Below are positions 7,389 to 14,295 of a stretch of DNA of 20,116 nt, in pieces. Source of the DNA: RI-92 sp040235555 (GTDB lineage: Bacteria; Pseudomonadota; Gammaproteobacteria; UBA6429; Thiohalophilaceae). The translations under genes were made by a program, and so were the position numbers. The notes beneath the pieces are model-generated. The model saw only the letters and a program-made list of their open reading frames with translations, ran no database searches and was not told the DNA's origin. Position 1 is the stretch's first letter; the number at the start of each line of letters is the position of its first letter. The stretch spans positions 1 through 20,116 of the forward strand of contig JBECKZ010000180.1 of assembly GCA_040235555.1 (NCBI GenBank), written 5' to 3'.

Positions 7389-7760
7389 ATGCCTGATACT
7401 TATTTTCAATGGCGTCCCCATCCCTGGCATGGTCTGTCCTCCGGCCCGAATCCACCGACGTGCGTCAGCCTTTGTCGAAATCATGCCGTTTGACCATATC
7501 AAATACGAAGTGGATAAGTATTCAGGATATCTGAGGATCGACCGACCACAATATTCATCCTCGCGCCCGCCAACGCTTTACGGCTTTATACCACGGACCT
7601 TGGCGGGAGATCGTGTCAATCAATTGATGCCATGCCGGACGCAGACCGTGGGGGCGGTGACTCCCTGGACATCTGTGTCGTGTCGTCTTCCACAGGTAGC
7701 ATACCGACAACCAGTTCACGCATTTGCTCTGCAGCAACGCAAAGTAAGGTATTCTGCGGG
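7389..7760 (+). pseudogene. ppa: Inorganic pyrophosphatase remnant (frameshifted, truncated)
   Basis: An ATG at 7389 with AGGAGG 9 bases upstream opens a frame reading H-P-W-H-G-L and P-N-P-P, the N-terminus of soluble family I pyrophosphatases. Near 7465-7470 the match moves to another frame: A-F-V-E-I, K-Y-E-V-D-K, then R-I-D-R-P and Y-G-F-I-P-R-T. At 7627-7636 a tandem ATGCC-ATGCC duplication shifts it again to P-D-A-D-R-G-G-G-D-S-L-D-I-C-V. The catalytic D-G-D-P-L-D site reads G-G-D-S-L-D, so its first aspartate is lost. Weak similarity goes on to about 7760, after which the C-terminal third is missing. The gene is dead by at least two frameshifts and truncation. Sequencing errors could explain single shifts but not the lost C-terminus. 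Confidence 0.85.
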
Positions 7761-7936
7761 AATATATTCAAAGCCATAACACATTATTTCACTGACATGC
7801 ATGATGTATTATCTCCTGACTTAAGCAAGATAAAACGATTAAAATAAGGCTCACTAGACGGACATAAAATCACAGCAATCCAGATCAGCCATTAACAAAG
7901 CGCAATATAAGCATCCGAATCTGAAATATATTACGC

Positions 7937-8680
7937 TTATTCCTCTGCGATTTGTCGCAACCGCACTGTGTCAGTAGTGTACAACTCAATAGATTTATTG
8001 TTTTCAAGATGCAAAATATTCTGCCGTTTAAATTCCGCAATAATACGGCTCACGCTCTCACTGGTTACACCAAGGATCGAACCCATCTCTTCGCAGGTCA
8101 ATAGTTGAACCTGATTGGCTGCATGTTCCGGTTCAAAACCGGAAAGGAATGCCAGCAAACGTGCAACGCGACCGCGAATTGGGCCAGTGGAAAATTGTGT
8201 TATCCAGGTATCGGCTTCCTGCAGATAGGCATACCAGCACTCAACCAGCCAGACATAGGAGAATGGATCTTCCTTGCGCAAACGTTGCAAACTGTTCTCC
8301 GGAAGCCGCAATGTATTGAGTTTTGTTACGGTAACAGCTGTATGGTCGTTGACTTGACCGAGCAGACTACTCAACCCGATGACCGAGCGTGGACGGTGAA
8401 GACGAACGATGCGTGCACGACCATTTGGCAGGTGCGCAATAAGTTTTAACAGTCCATTGGTAATAAAATACACGGCGTCGCTTCTGCTACCCTGATGGTA
8501 TATGGCTTGTTGCGGTTTATGCTGAATCCGGGTGGCATGCATTAGCAATTCCTTTAAAGGCTTCGGTGCATCTTCGCCAATTGCAGCATGGATCTCGGAA
8601 TCCGGAATCGAACTATCTAATAACTGAACTGTATCTTCGCAGTTGGATATTAAGTCGGCATGCTGATGGTAGGATGACAC
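7937..8680 (-). CDS. Crp/Fnr-family regulator of DNR/FNR specificity, no Fe-S cluster motif
   Basis: This cytoplasmic regulator has a cyclic-nucleotide-type sensor beta-barrel (about residues 35-135), a dimer helix and a winged helix-turn-helix at about 194-219 (L-T-C-E-E-M-G-S-I-L-G-V-T-S-E-S-V-S-R). The recognition helix E208-S-V-S211-R212 carries the E-x2-S-R residues with which FNR and DNR read TTGA half-sites. The FNR N-terminal cysteine cluster is missing, with one isolated cysteine near residue 14, so it is not a standard oxygen-sensing FNR; a DNR-like NO/haem sensor or another ligand is possible. I chose the GTG at 8680 because AGGAGG lies 6 bases before it; the longer frame from ATG 8710 has this AGGAGG inside it. 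Three matching boxes occur nearby (9250, 11317, 12277). Confidence 0.88.
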   Translation of the reverse strand: MSSYHQHADLISNCEDTVQLLDSSIPDSEIHAAIGEDAPKPLKELLMHATRIQHKPQQAIYHQGSRSDAVYFITNGLLKLIAHLPNGRARIVRLHRPRSVIGLSSLLGQVNDHTAVTVTKLNTLRLPENSLQRLRKEDPFSYVWLVECWYAYLQEADTWITQFSTGPIRGRVARLLAFLSGFEPEHAANQVQLLTCEEMGSILGVTSESVSRIIAEFKRQNILHLENNKSIELYTTDTVRLRQIAEE

Positions 8681-8710
8681 TGAACACCTCCTTTGCATTA
8701 AGGATCGCAT

Positions 8711-9249
8711 ATAGCGCTGAAGAGTCAGTTATTGAAGTGCCTGGCTTTAGATTGTGATAGCCAGAATAACTACCGGTTAACCCGGCAATGTGATTCGTTC
8801 TAAAGATTGAGCTGGTGAGTGGGAAGTCAAGAAACGACCCACCCTCGTTCAGCAACTATAAATCACAGGCTGGTTTCACCAGAATGGTCACTTCTTCCAA
8901 TCTGGTAGATTTCTTATAGCATACTACGCTGTTGGCATCCAACGATTAATATCGAAATCTGTCACTTTAACTCAAGCAGAGAAATCCAGTTCCATTGGCG
9001 AAGAATAATTTTTACTTTAAAAATACTTTTGGTTCAAATCATGCAAGACCTGCATGAGTCCAGTTGATAACAAGTTGAGAATCAATCACGCAGATACAGG
9101 ACAAACCAAGCCCACAATCAGAACATTGTGCGGCAAATTGTCTCAATGCCATAGATAAAACTCGAATTCTGCGGTAGTCATACCAATCCAAGTATGCTGT
9201 TATGCAGCAATCCTGCAACAATAATCCGTGTTTTCGTGTGTTATGGATA
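8711..9249. other. Long non-coding stretch with several short hairpins
   Basis: No convincing gene is seen over roughly 540 bp between the Crp/Fnr gene and the box at 9250. It contains short perfect inverted repeats: CTGGT-TTC-ACCAG (8870-8882), GTTGG-CAT-CCAAC (8931-8943), TCATGCA-AGACC-TGCATGA (9039-9057) and TGCTG-TTATG-CAGCA (around 9195-9209). It should hold the regulator promoter. A small RNA is possible, but no terminator with a U-tract was found. Confidence 0.3.
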
Positions 9250-9291
9250 TTGAGAAAAGTCAATGCAGATCCCGGATATATGCTGTTAAAT
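9249..9291 (+). promoter_or_regulatory. FNR/DNR-type box with class II promoter, site 1
   Basis: ATTGAGAAAAGTCAATG (9249-9265) fits TTGA-N6-TCAA. Its centre (9256.5) lies 41.5 bp before a predicted start near 9298, with a fair -10 box TTAAAT at 9286-9291 (4/6). This is class II activator geometry for the hypothetical gene at 9359 and perhaps the PRC-barrel gene after it. Confidence 0.55.
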
Positions 9292-9358
9292 TTAGCTTCT
9301 GTAAATTAGTTTATTTTTTTGCTCAGACTGGCAGGACATATATATTCGAAGGTGTAGC

Positions 9359-9691
9359 ATGGCCGAGATAATCCACTTACCCGAGAATATTATCAGTAAA
9401 AACGACAAGCAGGCTTTCGAAAGCTTTGGTGCACATGCCATCGTACATGGACGCGTGGCACGCTGGCACTGGGCCAGAGACAACTATGGCGACGAGGTTT
9501 TTCAGCTATATCGAGGTGGAACGGAAGATGTGCTGGCGGTCAGCATTACCCGGGACAGCGAATTAGATACATTCTGCGCGAGTGATGGCGCAGGTAAATT
9601 AATCACATCCGGTGCACTCGGGCATGTGTTTACCGAACTCGAATATTATCTTTCCCTTTTGCATGAGGATACACCGCCGCCTCTTGCCTGA
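9359..9691 (+). CDS. Hypothetical protein, 110 aa
   Basis: I do not recognise this family. The ATG is preceded by GAAGGTG, a usable ribosome site. The product is small, soluble and acidic, with no signal peptide. It has an aromatic/histidine patch at about residues 36-46 (R-W-H-W-A-R) and an E-L-E-Y-Y-L-S-L-L stretch near the C-terminus. It lies behind a TTGA-N6-TCAA box placed like a class II Fnr-type activator site, and 57 bp before the PRC-barrel gene, which may share the transcript. Its place next to the Crp/Fnr gene suggests membership of that local regulon. No function is proposed. Confidence 0.6.
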   Translation: MAEIIHLPENIISKNDKQAFESFGAHAIVHGRVARWHWARDNYGDEVFQLYRGGTEDVLAVSITRDSELDTFCASDGAGKLITSGALGHVFTELEYYLSLLHEDTPPPLA

Positions 9692-9748
9692 CATATTCTG
9701 TCTTTTAATGCTTCACCATGCTTAACAGCCAGGAAGGGGGACCTTAGA

Positions 9749-10480
9749 ATGCGAGTGTTACGAAAACTGGACAAGTTACGCAAATACAACCTGCATACCA
9801 GCGATGCTGACTTCGGCAAGCTGGAACAAATCTATTTTGACGACAGGCACTGGCAGATACATTACTTTGTTGTGCGTACCGGCAGTTGGCTGCTGGGTCG
9901 CGTCACGCTGATCCTGCCCAGGTCAGTCGCCGCCGTTGATGATACGTCAAAGCACATCGATCTCGCCCTCACGCGTGAGCAAGTTGAACACAGCCCGCCG
10001 TACAACACCAAATTGCCAGTGTCGCGGCATTACGAGCAACAGTACTTTCAGTATTACGGCTATGAACCGTACTGGGTTGGCGATCCCTTGTACGGCAGCG
10101 CCCCGCAGAACCCGGTGAACACCGAGGGTCTTCTTAGCGAACCTGAAAATTCGCATTTACGCAGCAGCCAGGAAGTAAGAGGCTATACGCTACATGCCCG
10201 GGACGGGACAATCGGCCAGGTTGAGGATTTCATTGTGGGCGACCCGGATTGGGCGCTGGCGTATCTGGAAGTGGATACCCGCAAGTGGCTGCCGGGTAAG
10301 CATGTGCTGGTAGCACCGGCCTGGATCAACCAGGTGGTCTGGGAAAAGCGGGAAGTCGTTGTCGATTTAAGCCGGGATACCATCGTGTCCGCCCCCGCCT
10401 ATGGTCCGGATAAAGTGATCAGCCGCGATTATCAGGTAACCCTCTACCAACATTATGGTATGAATTATGAGGAGAATTGA
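9749..10480 (+). CDS. Double PRC-barrel domain protein, 243 aa
   Basis: Two PRC-barrel-like halves are visible: residues about 1-105 and 140-243. They repeat the same order: a D/G-x-F/I-G-x-L/V-E-x strand (21-30 and 153-162), an H/L-Y/A-Y/L strand, a W-L-L/P-G-R/K turn (47-51; 180-184), a V-L-P/A-x-x strand, and a closing S-R-x-Y-x-x-x-Y-x-x-Y-G segment (92-104; 225-237). PRC-barrels occur in photosynthetic reaction-centre H subunits, RimM and many stress-associated bacterial proteins, where they act as small interaction folds. No signal peptide or membrane segment is seen. The start has a purine-rich GGAAGGGGG upstream at a rather long spacing. The stop is only 24 bp from the convergent reductase stop. 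Function unknown. Confidence 0.8.
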   Translation: MRVLRKLDKLRKYNLHTSDADFGKLEQIYFDDRHWQIHYFVVRTGSWLLGRVTLILPRSVAAVDDTSKHIDLALTREQVEHSPPYNTKLPVSRHYEQQYFQYYGYEPYWVGDPLYGSAPQNPVNTEGLLSEPENSHLRSSQEVRGYTLHARDGTIGQVEDFIVGDPDWALAYLEVDTRKWLPGKHVLVAPAWINQVVWEKREVVVDLSRDTIVSAPAYGPDKVISRDYQVTLYQHYGMNYEEN

Positions 10481-10504
10481 CTGCCTATCAGGTCTGCGTG
10501 AATA

Positions 10505-11176
10505 TTATTTCTCGAATACCAGGGTTTGCGGATCGGCGCCGAGTTCGCTTAAGGCAGTAGTGACAGCATGCATGAATCCCGACGGACCACAGACATAAAA
10601 GTGCTGATTAAAATTAGCGATCTTTTCTTCCAGATAGACCTTGTTGATACGTCGGTGTTCATAATCTGCGCCCGCCTGCCGGGTACAGGTGAGAATGCAG
10701 CGTTCACCGAGATAGTTGCGCAACTCCTTCTCGCAAATAATATCCGCCGGGGTTGTGTTGGAAAAGATGAGGGTGTTAAGAGCAACATCCTTGTCATGGG
10801 CCTGTTCCCTCAGAATAGCAAGAAACGGGGTAATTCCGGCCCCACCGGCGATGAATACACCAGGTCCTTGAAAACTTATCGTTCCAAAGGGATCCGTCAT
10901 CAGTAACGGTGATCCCGAAGGTAACCGGTGAAGTGCCTGAGTCAGGCCGGCGTGGTCATCATAGCGTTTAATGGTAAATTCCAGCACCTCGTCATCAACC
11001 AGACATGTTGGTGTGAACGGGCGCCCTCCGCCTTGCCATTGGGCGCTGTCAATGGCGAGTTCCACGCCTTGCCCGGGCTTGAAGTGAAACTCCGACGGGC
11101 GACTCACAATAAAGCGTTTGACATCATGAGTGACAAATTCACTCATGAGCAGTTCAACTCTATATTTATTTGGCAT
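10505..11176 (-). CDS. Ferredoxin-NADP+ reductase-like flavoprotein, 223 aa
   Basis: This compact FAD/NAD(P) oxidoreductase belongs to the ferredoxin reductase superfamily. R-P-F-T-P-T at 52-57 is the flavin-binding R-x-Y/F-[ST] motif; G-G-A-G-I-T-P-F at 111-118 binds the pyrophosphate of NAD(P)H; V-C-G-P at 195-198 is the conserved nucleotide-side C-G-P motif. There is no fused [2Fe-2S] or globin domain, so it must pass electrons to a separate partner that is not evident here. The start at 11176 places the first beta strand at residue 5 as expected, but the ribosome site is weak. About 140 bp upstream is the best TTGA-N6-TCAA palindrome of the window, suggesting control by the Crp/Fnr regulator at 7937-8680. 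Confidence 0.85.
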   Translation of the reverse strand: MPNKYRVELLMSEFVTHDVKRFIVSRPSEFHFKPGQGVELAIDSAQWQGGGRPFTPTCLVDDEVLEFTIKRYDDHAGLTQALHRLPSGSPLLMTDPFGTISFQGPGVFIAGGAGITPFLAILREQAHDKDVALNTLIFSNTTPADIICEKELRNYLGERCILTCTRQAGADYEHRRINKVYLEEKIANFNQHFYVCGPSGFMHAVTTALSELGADPQTLVFEK

Positions 11177-11289
11177 GGAATTTGTCCGGGCTATTCATAT
11201 ATTCCTGATCAAAATAAACGCATCCACATCCCGGTGTGACCTTAAATGTAAAATTGCACTCTCCTCACTTTCACTGTACCTGACGAACA

Positions 11290-11334
11290 ATTCTACACAA
11301 ACACCAACTGCTGGCATTGACAAACATCAATGCC
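11290..11334 (-). promoter_or_regulatory. FNR/DNR-type palindrome with promoter, site 2
   Basis: GGCATTGA-CAAACA-TCAATGCC (11313-11334) is a perfect 8-bp-arm palindrome containing TTGAC-N4-ATCAA. On the minus strand TAGAAT (11295-11290; 5/6 match to -10) lies about where a class II site centred at 11323.5 requires it, pointing to the reductase gene. On the plus strand CATACT (11354-11359; 4/6) is near the corresponding position for the GlgC remnant, so both directions are possible. Confidence 0.65.
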
Positions 11335-11426
11335 ATTTATGCAACTGAATACGCATACTTAGACCCATGCAGTTCAACGACAAGCGAACTTGCTCCACTC
11401 ATAGTCCATCGTGACAGGGAATCCTC

Positions 11427-11747
11427 ATGCTGGGTGCTGCGGCGGTCGTGAACAATGCAACTCTGCGCAACAGTATTATCCGGCGCGAGGCCGTTATCGA
11501 GCCAGGCGCCGTGCTGGAAGATTGTATCGTTATGGACTATGTACGGATCAGCCGAAACGCCCGTTTACGCCGTGTGATTGTGGATCGGCACAATCACATC
11601 GAAGCCAGCAGTGAGATTAGTTTTGATCGGCAGGCAGACGAATCGCGCTACATCGTCACACCCGGTGGTGTCGTCGTCATCCCCCTGGGTGACACTGAAT
11701 ACTATGCCGGTAATTCACGTGGTAGTGGGATCGGCTACGGTGATTAG
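11427..11747 (+). pseudogene. GlgC C-terminal beta-helix remnant, 106 aa
   Basis: The reading frame looks like the last quarter of glucose-1-phosphate adenylyltransferase: left-handed beta-helix turns R-N-S-I-I-R-R-E, I-E-P-G-A-V-L-E-D-C-I-V-M-D, then R-L-R-R-V-I-V-D-R and a V-T-P-G-G-V-V-V end. GlgC is about 420 residues; the nucleotide-binding catalytic part is absent, and a TGA lies four codons upstream in frame, so no larger protein is possible here. The ribosome site is poor (GGGAA). A Crp/Fnr-type box lies about 100 bp upstream, so a free-standing helix domain might still be expressed. The remnant reading is preferred because other gene fragments lie nearby. Confidence 0.65.
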
Positions 11748-11824
11748 ATCGATCAGTCGCGCTCATCCGCCAGGCCACAGCGCAGGGCAATGGCCCGAAC
11801 ATTCAATTGCATACCCAGACCCTG

Positions 11825-12217
11825 TCAGCCGCCGATACCACCGCCGGCAAAATGTCCCATGTGCTTGCGGTCTTCCTCGGTACAGGCTTCGTTCAGACAC
11901 AGGATCGTGGTGCCGTCACTTTCAGAAATGCTCGTCAGATTGAGATCCGGCGTTTCGAATTCACTGGATTCGGTAAAGATAAAATGAAACGTGTCGCCGA
12001 CGTTCATTTCCAGCGAACCGCCGAAATTCTCGCCGTAATCGTGCCAGCGTGTCTCGCTGCCACCTGGAATCTCGGGGCCAAAGCGCCGGTTGGTGTCATC
12101 CTTCCAGGCGATGATGACCGGTTCAGTGAGGACTTCCCCGGCCTTTTGCACAGCAAGCCGACGGGCCTCGCTGAATACAAACTTCTGGTCTTTCAAAACA
12201 ATATTCATGGTTTGCAT
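11825..12217 (-). CDS. Small conserved-type protein, possibly DUF5619 (AF1514-like), 130 aa
   Basis: The ATG at 12217 is preceded by AGGAG at 7 bases and by a Crp/Fnr-type promoter, so the gene is probably expressed. The product is soluble and acidic. The N-terminal layout (I-V-L-K-D, F-S-E-A-R-R-L-A-V-Q-K-A, I-I-A-W-K-D-D, then a G-G-S-E-T-R-W-H-D-Y-G-E-N-F-G-G-S-L-E-M-N-V block) resembles, from memory, the small AF1514/DUF5619 family, but I cannot confirm this. The C-terminus has two cysteines (near 105 and 110) and H-M-G-H-F-A-G-G-G-I-G-G. No enzymatic role is proposed. It is flanked by remnants but itself looks intact. Confidence 0.65.
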   Translation of the reverse strand: MQTMNIVLKDQKFVFSEARRLAVQKAGEVLTEPVIIAWKDDTNRRFGPEIPGGSETRWHDYGENFGGSLEMNVGDTFHFIFTESSEFETPDLNLTSISESDGTTILCLNEACTEEDRKHMGHFAGGGIGG

Positions 12218-12248
12218 GGAATGTCTCCTTTTCCATTAGCAAAATGAC

Positions 12249-12292
12249 ATTATGGGAATATCAACCAGCGCCGGCATTGATATTTTTCAATG
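12249..12292 (-). promoter_or_regulatory. FNR/DNR-type box with class II promoter, site 3
   Basis: ATTGATATTTTTCAATG (12276-12292) fits TTGA-N6-TCAA and is flanked by GGC as at site 2. On the minus strand its centre (12283.5) is exactly 41.5 bp before a start at 12242 whose -10 box would be CATAAT (12254-12249; 5/6). This is textbook class II geometry for the gene at 11825-12217, leaving a leader of about 25 bases. Confidence 0.7.
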
Positions 12293-12466
12293 ACGTGGGG
12301 TCCGCACGTAGCCTTCCTTTGGCGGGATCTGCCCGGTCGACATGTGCAACAAGCGTAATACCACCATGATTATCGTGAGTATCTGGATGGCAGCAAGCAT
12401 GCCAAAGACCAGTGATCGTAAGGCTTCTATTCGTTCGAATACCGTTGTCAGGCCTTGGCGAGGTCG
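12287..12466 (-). pseudogene. Transmembrane protein fragment (remnant)
   Basis: Fifty-nine open codons between two stops encode a strongly hydrophobic helix of about 24 residues (L-V-F-G-M-L-A-A-I-Q-I-L-T-I-I-M-V-V-L) followed by a polar tail with P-P-K-E-G-Y. No start codon precedes the helix; the first ATG falls inside it. The stop overlaps the Fnr-type box of site 3. It may be the 3' end of a lost membrane protein gene or a chance open frame. Confidence 0.3.
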
Positions 12467-12511
12467 TTACACGTCCGCTTCCTGATAAAGACACCATTTG
12501 TTCTTACCGGT

Positions 12512-12775
12512 TTACTTCGCCTCATACATCGCACTATCCGTCTTGCGCAGTAGCGAAATGACACCGTCATTCTCGGTGGGAAACATCACGACACCCAGAC
12601 TGGTGACGACAGACAACACATATTCCTGGTTGGCAATATTCACCAGGCTGGCCGTGATGCCTATCGGAATTGGCGTACCCTCCTTGGCCACCTGGATAGC
12701 CTCAAACCGGATCTCTTTTTCACGTCGGATTCGTTTACCGCAGGAACGAATTGCGATAAATCGACTCACAAGCAA
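12512..12775 (-). pseudogene. PAS/GGDEF deletion chimera (diguanylate cyclase remnant)
   Basis: The 87-codon frame joins the end of a PAS sensor domain (I-R-F-E-A-I, K-E-G-T-P-I-P-I-G-I-T-A-S-L, Q-E-Y-V-L-S-V-V) directly to the end of a GGDEF domain (T-S-L-G-V-V-M-F-P-T, then L-L-R-K-T-D-S-A-M-Y-E-A-K). The GGDEF catalytic half and active-site motif, about 100 residues, are missing in frame, and the frame stops right after A-K. The only upstream start is a TTG without a ribosome site, inside an already truncated PAS domain. It looks like an internally deleted, decapitated sensory diguanylate cyclase. A functional mini-protein is unlikely. Confidence 0.65.
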
Positions 12776-12864
12776 AAAATTGAAACGAACAGCGCCTCAG
12801 TTTAGCCTGAGACGCGGCGAAGAGAGCTGGATCAGGCAAGCGCAAAACGCTGTGGATTCATCAC

Positions 12865-12870
12865 TATAAT
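12865..12870 (+). promoter_or_regulatory. Perfect -10 box close to the MFS start
   Basis: TATAAT lies 9 bases before the ATG at 12880, so transcription should begin about 2-4 bases before the start codon. No good -35 box and no ribosome site are seen. If used, the MFS mRNA would be nearly leaderless. An AT-rich coincidence is possible. Confidence 0.4.
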
Positions 12871-12879
12871 AAATAGACT

Positions 12880-14193
12880 ATGCAATCACCGCACCTGATC
12901 GAGACGGCCTATGACCTGATGACCGGCGACGAGGATGCCCGAGTCTGCAGGGATATCCCGGAGGCAGCCTGCCAGCACCAACCGCGCAATGCCGTTGCCT
13001 ACATGCTCGCGAATTTGATCAACAAGATCGCCGATGAGCTAACCTCCGCCAAATTGATCCTGCCCTGGTTACTGACTGCGATTGGCGCACCGGCGGTGTT
13101 CAGTGGTTTCCTGGTCCCGATCCGCGAAGCCGGGGTGTTACTGCCGCAACTACTTGTCGCCGCGTTCATCCGCCGCATGCCGATCCGTAAAACCGTGTGG
13201 TTATGGGGTGCAGCGTTGTCATCTCTGAGCCTGGTCGGCATGGCACTGACAGTCGCCAGCGTGTCTGGCGCAACCGCTGGTTGGTTCATCATCCTGTCCC
13301 TGATCGTGTTCAGTCTGGCACGCGGCCTGTGTTCGGTCTCGGCCAAGGACGTGCTGGGCAAGACCGTCTCCAAAGGCAAACGCGGTGCGATCATGGGGTA
13401 CAGCGCCGGCTTCGCGGGCCTGCTGACCCTGGGCTTTGGCTTTTATGTCCAGTGGTTCACTGCCAACGTCACCACCACGCATTTGATGATTAGCCTGTTA
13501 CTGATTAGTGCCGGACTGTGGCTGCTGGCGCTGTTGAGTTTCGCCAGTATCGTCGAGCATCCCGGTGCCACCGAGGGTGGTGGTAATGCGCTGACCACAG
13601 CATTACACAGTCTCAAACTAATCAAGTCCGATACGCAGTTACGCCAGTTTATCACCACCCGCATTCTGCTCCTGAGTACCGCGCTGGCGCCGCCGTTTTA
13701 TGTCATGCTGGCCCAGCAACGCACTGCGGGTGGCCTGTCGGGCCTCGGTACACTGATCATTGCCAGTGGCATCGCCAGTAGTATCAGCGCGCCGCTGTGG
13801 GGCAAGCTCGGCGATCGCTCCAGCCGCACAGTGATGATGCTGGCCTCGATGATCGCCGGCGTGTTAGGCATCAGCGTATTTACCCTGGCTGCGATCAATT
13901 CACCCTTGCTGAGTCATCCCCTGTTCCACGGCCTGTTGTATTTAATACTGATTATCGTCCACAGCGGGGTGCGCCTCGGTCGCAAGGTCTATCTGGTGGA
14001 CCTGGCCACGGCAGAAACCCGCGCTACCTATGTTGCGATCAGCAACACCGTCATCGGCGTGGCCATGCTGATCGGCGGCCTCATCGGCATCATCGCCGAT
14101 GTGCTGGCCACGCACTATCTGATTCTGTTTATAGGGGTGTTAGCCTTGGTGGCAGCGGCAAGTGCCTGGCGCTTGCCGGAAGTGAGTCAATAA
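12880..14193 (+). CDS. MFS transporter, 437 aa
   Basis: An inner-membrane protein with about eleven to twelve hydrophobic segments and a hydrophilic N-terminal extension of about 55 residues. The loop W-G-K-L-G-D-R-S-S-R after the seventh helix (around residue 307) matches the MFS G-x-L-x-D-R-x-x-R/G motif A, here in the second half; the loop after helix two has R-R-M-P-I-R-K. The substrate is unknown. No ribosome site precedes the ATG; a TATAAT 9 bases upstream suggests a near-leaderless transcript. Alternatively translation could start further in, at an ATG near residue 42, just before the first helix. It faces the convergent methyltransferase gene with about 100 bp between the stops. Confidence 0.8.
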   Translation: MQSPHLIETAYDLMTGDEDARVCRDIPEAACQHQPRNAVAYMLANLINKIADELTSAKLILPWLLTAIGAPAVFSGFLVPIREAGVLLPQLLVAAFIRRMPIRKTVWLWGAALSSLSLVGMALTVASVSGATAGWFIILSLIVFSLARGLCSVSAKDVLGKTVSKGKRGAIMGYSAGFAGLLTLGFGFYVQWFTANVTTTHLMISLLLISAGLWLLALLSFASIVEHPGATEGGGNALTTALHSLKLIKSDTQLRQFITTRILLLSTALAPPFYVMLAQQRTAGGLSGLGTLIIASGIASSISAPLWGKLGDRSSRTVMMLASMIAGVLGISVFTLAAINSPLLSHPLFHGLLYLILIIVHSGVRLGRKVYLVDLATAETRATYVAISNTVIGVAMLIGGLIGIIADVLATHYLILFIGVLALVAAASAWRLPEVSQ

Positions 14194-14295
14194 ATACATC
14201 AGGATCAGACTTTTAACTGGAGCATTTTCTACTATTAGAAACCTATTATCTCTGACTTGAGTTTTCCAAACTCCACCGCCTGTCACTGTCATGCC

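Noticed and set aside
7487..7500. TTGACCATATCAA as another Fnr-type box
   Set aside because: The spacer is 5 rather than 6 bases and it lies inside the pyrophosphatase remnant.
7429..7779. 116-codon frame as an independent gene
   Set aside because: It starts inside the pyrophosphatase homology and carries only its middle part; it is one frame of the pseudogene.
9031..9045. GGTTCAAATC resembling a tRNA T-loop
   Set aside because: Flanking bases do not pair into a T-stem and no acceptor or anticodon arm can be drawn.
9039..9263. Cysteine-rich 74-codon minus-strand frame
   Set aside because: It starts with TTG without a ribosome site, overlaps the Fnr-type box and matches nothing I know.
11752..11812. 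Tiny minus-strand frame of about 19 codons after the DUF5619-like gene
   Set aside because: Too short, no ribosome site, and no pattern; could be 3' untranslated sequence.
12261..12497. 78-codon minus-strand frame
   Set aside because: It has no recognisable pattern or ribosome site and overlaps the more protein-like hydrophobic frame at 12287-12466.
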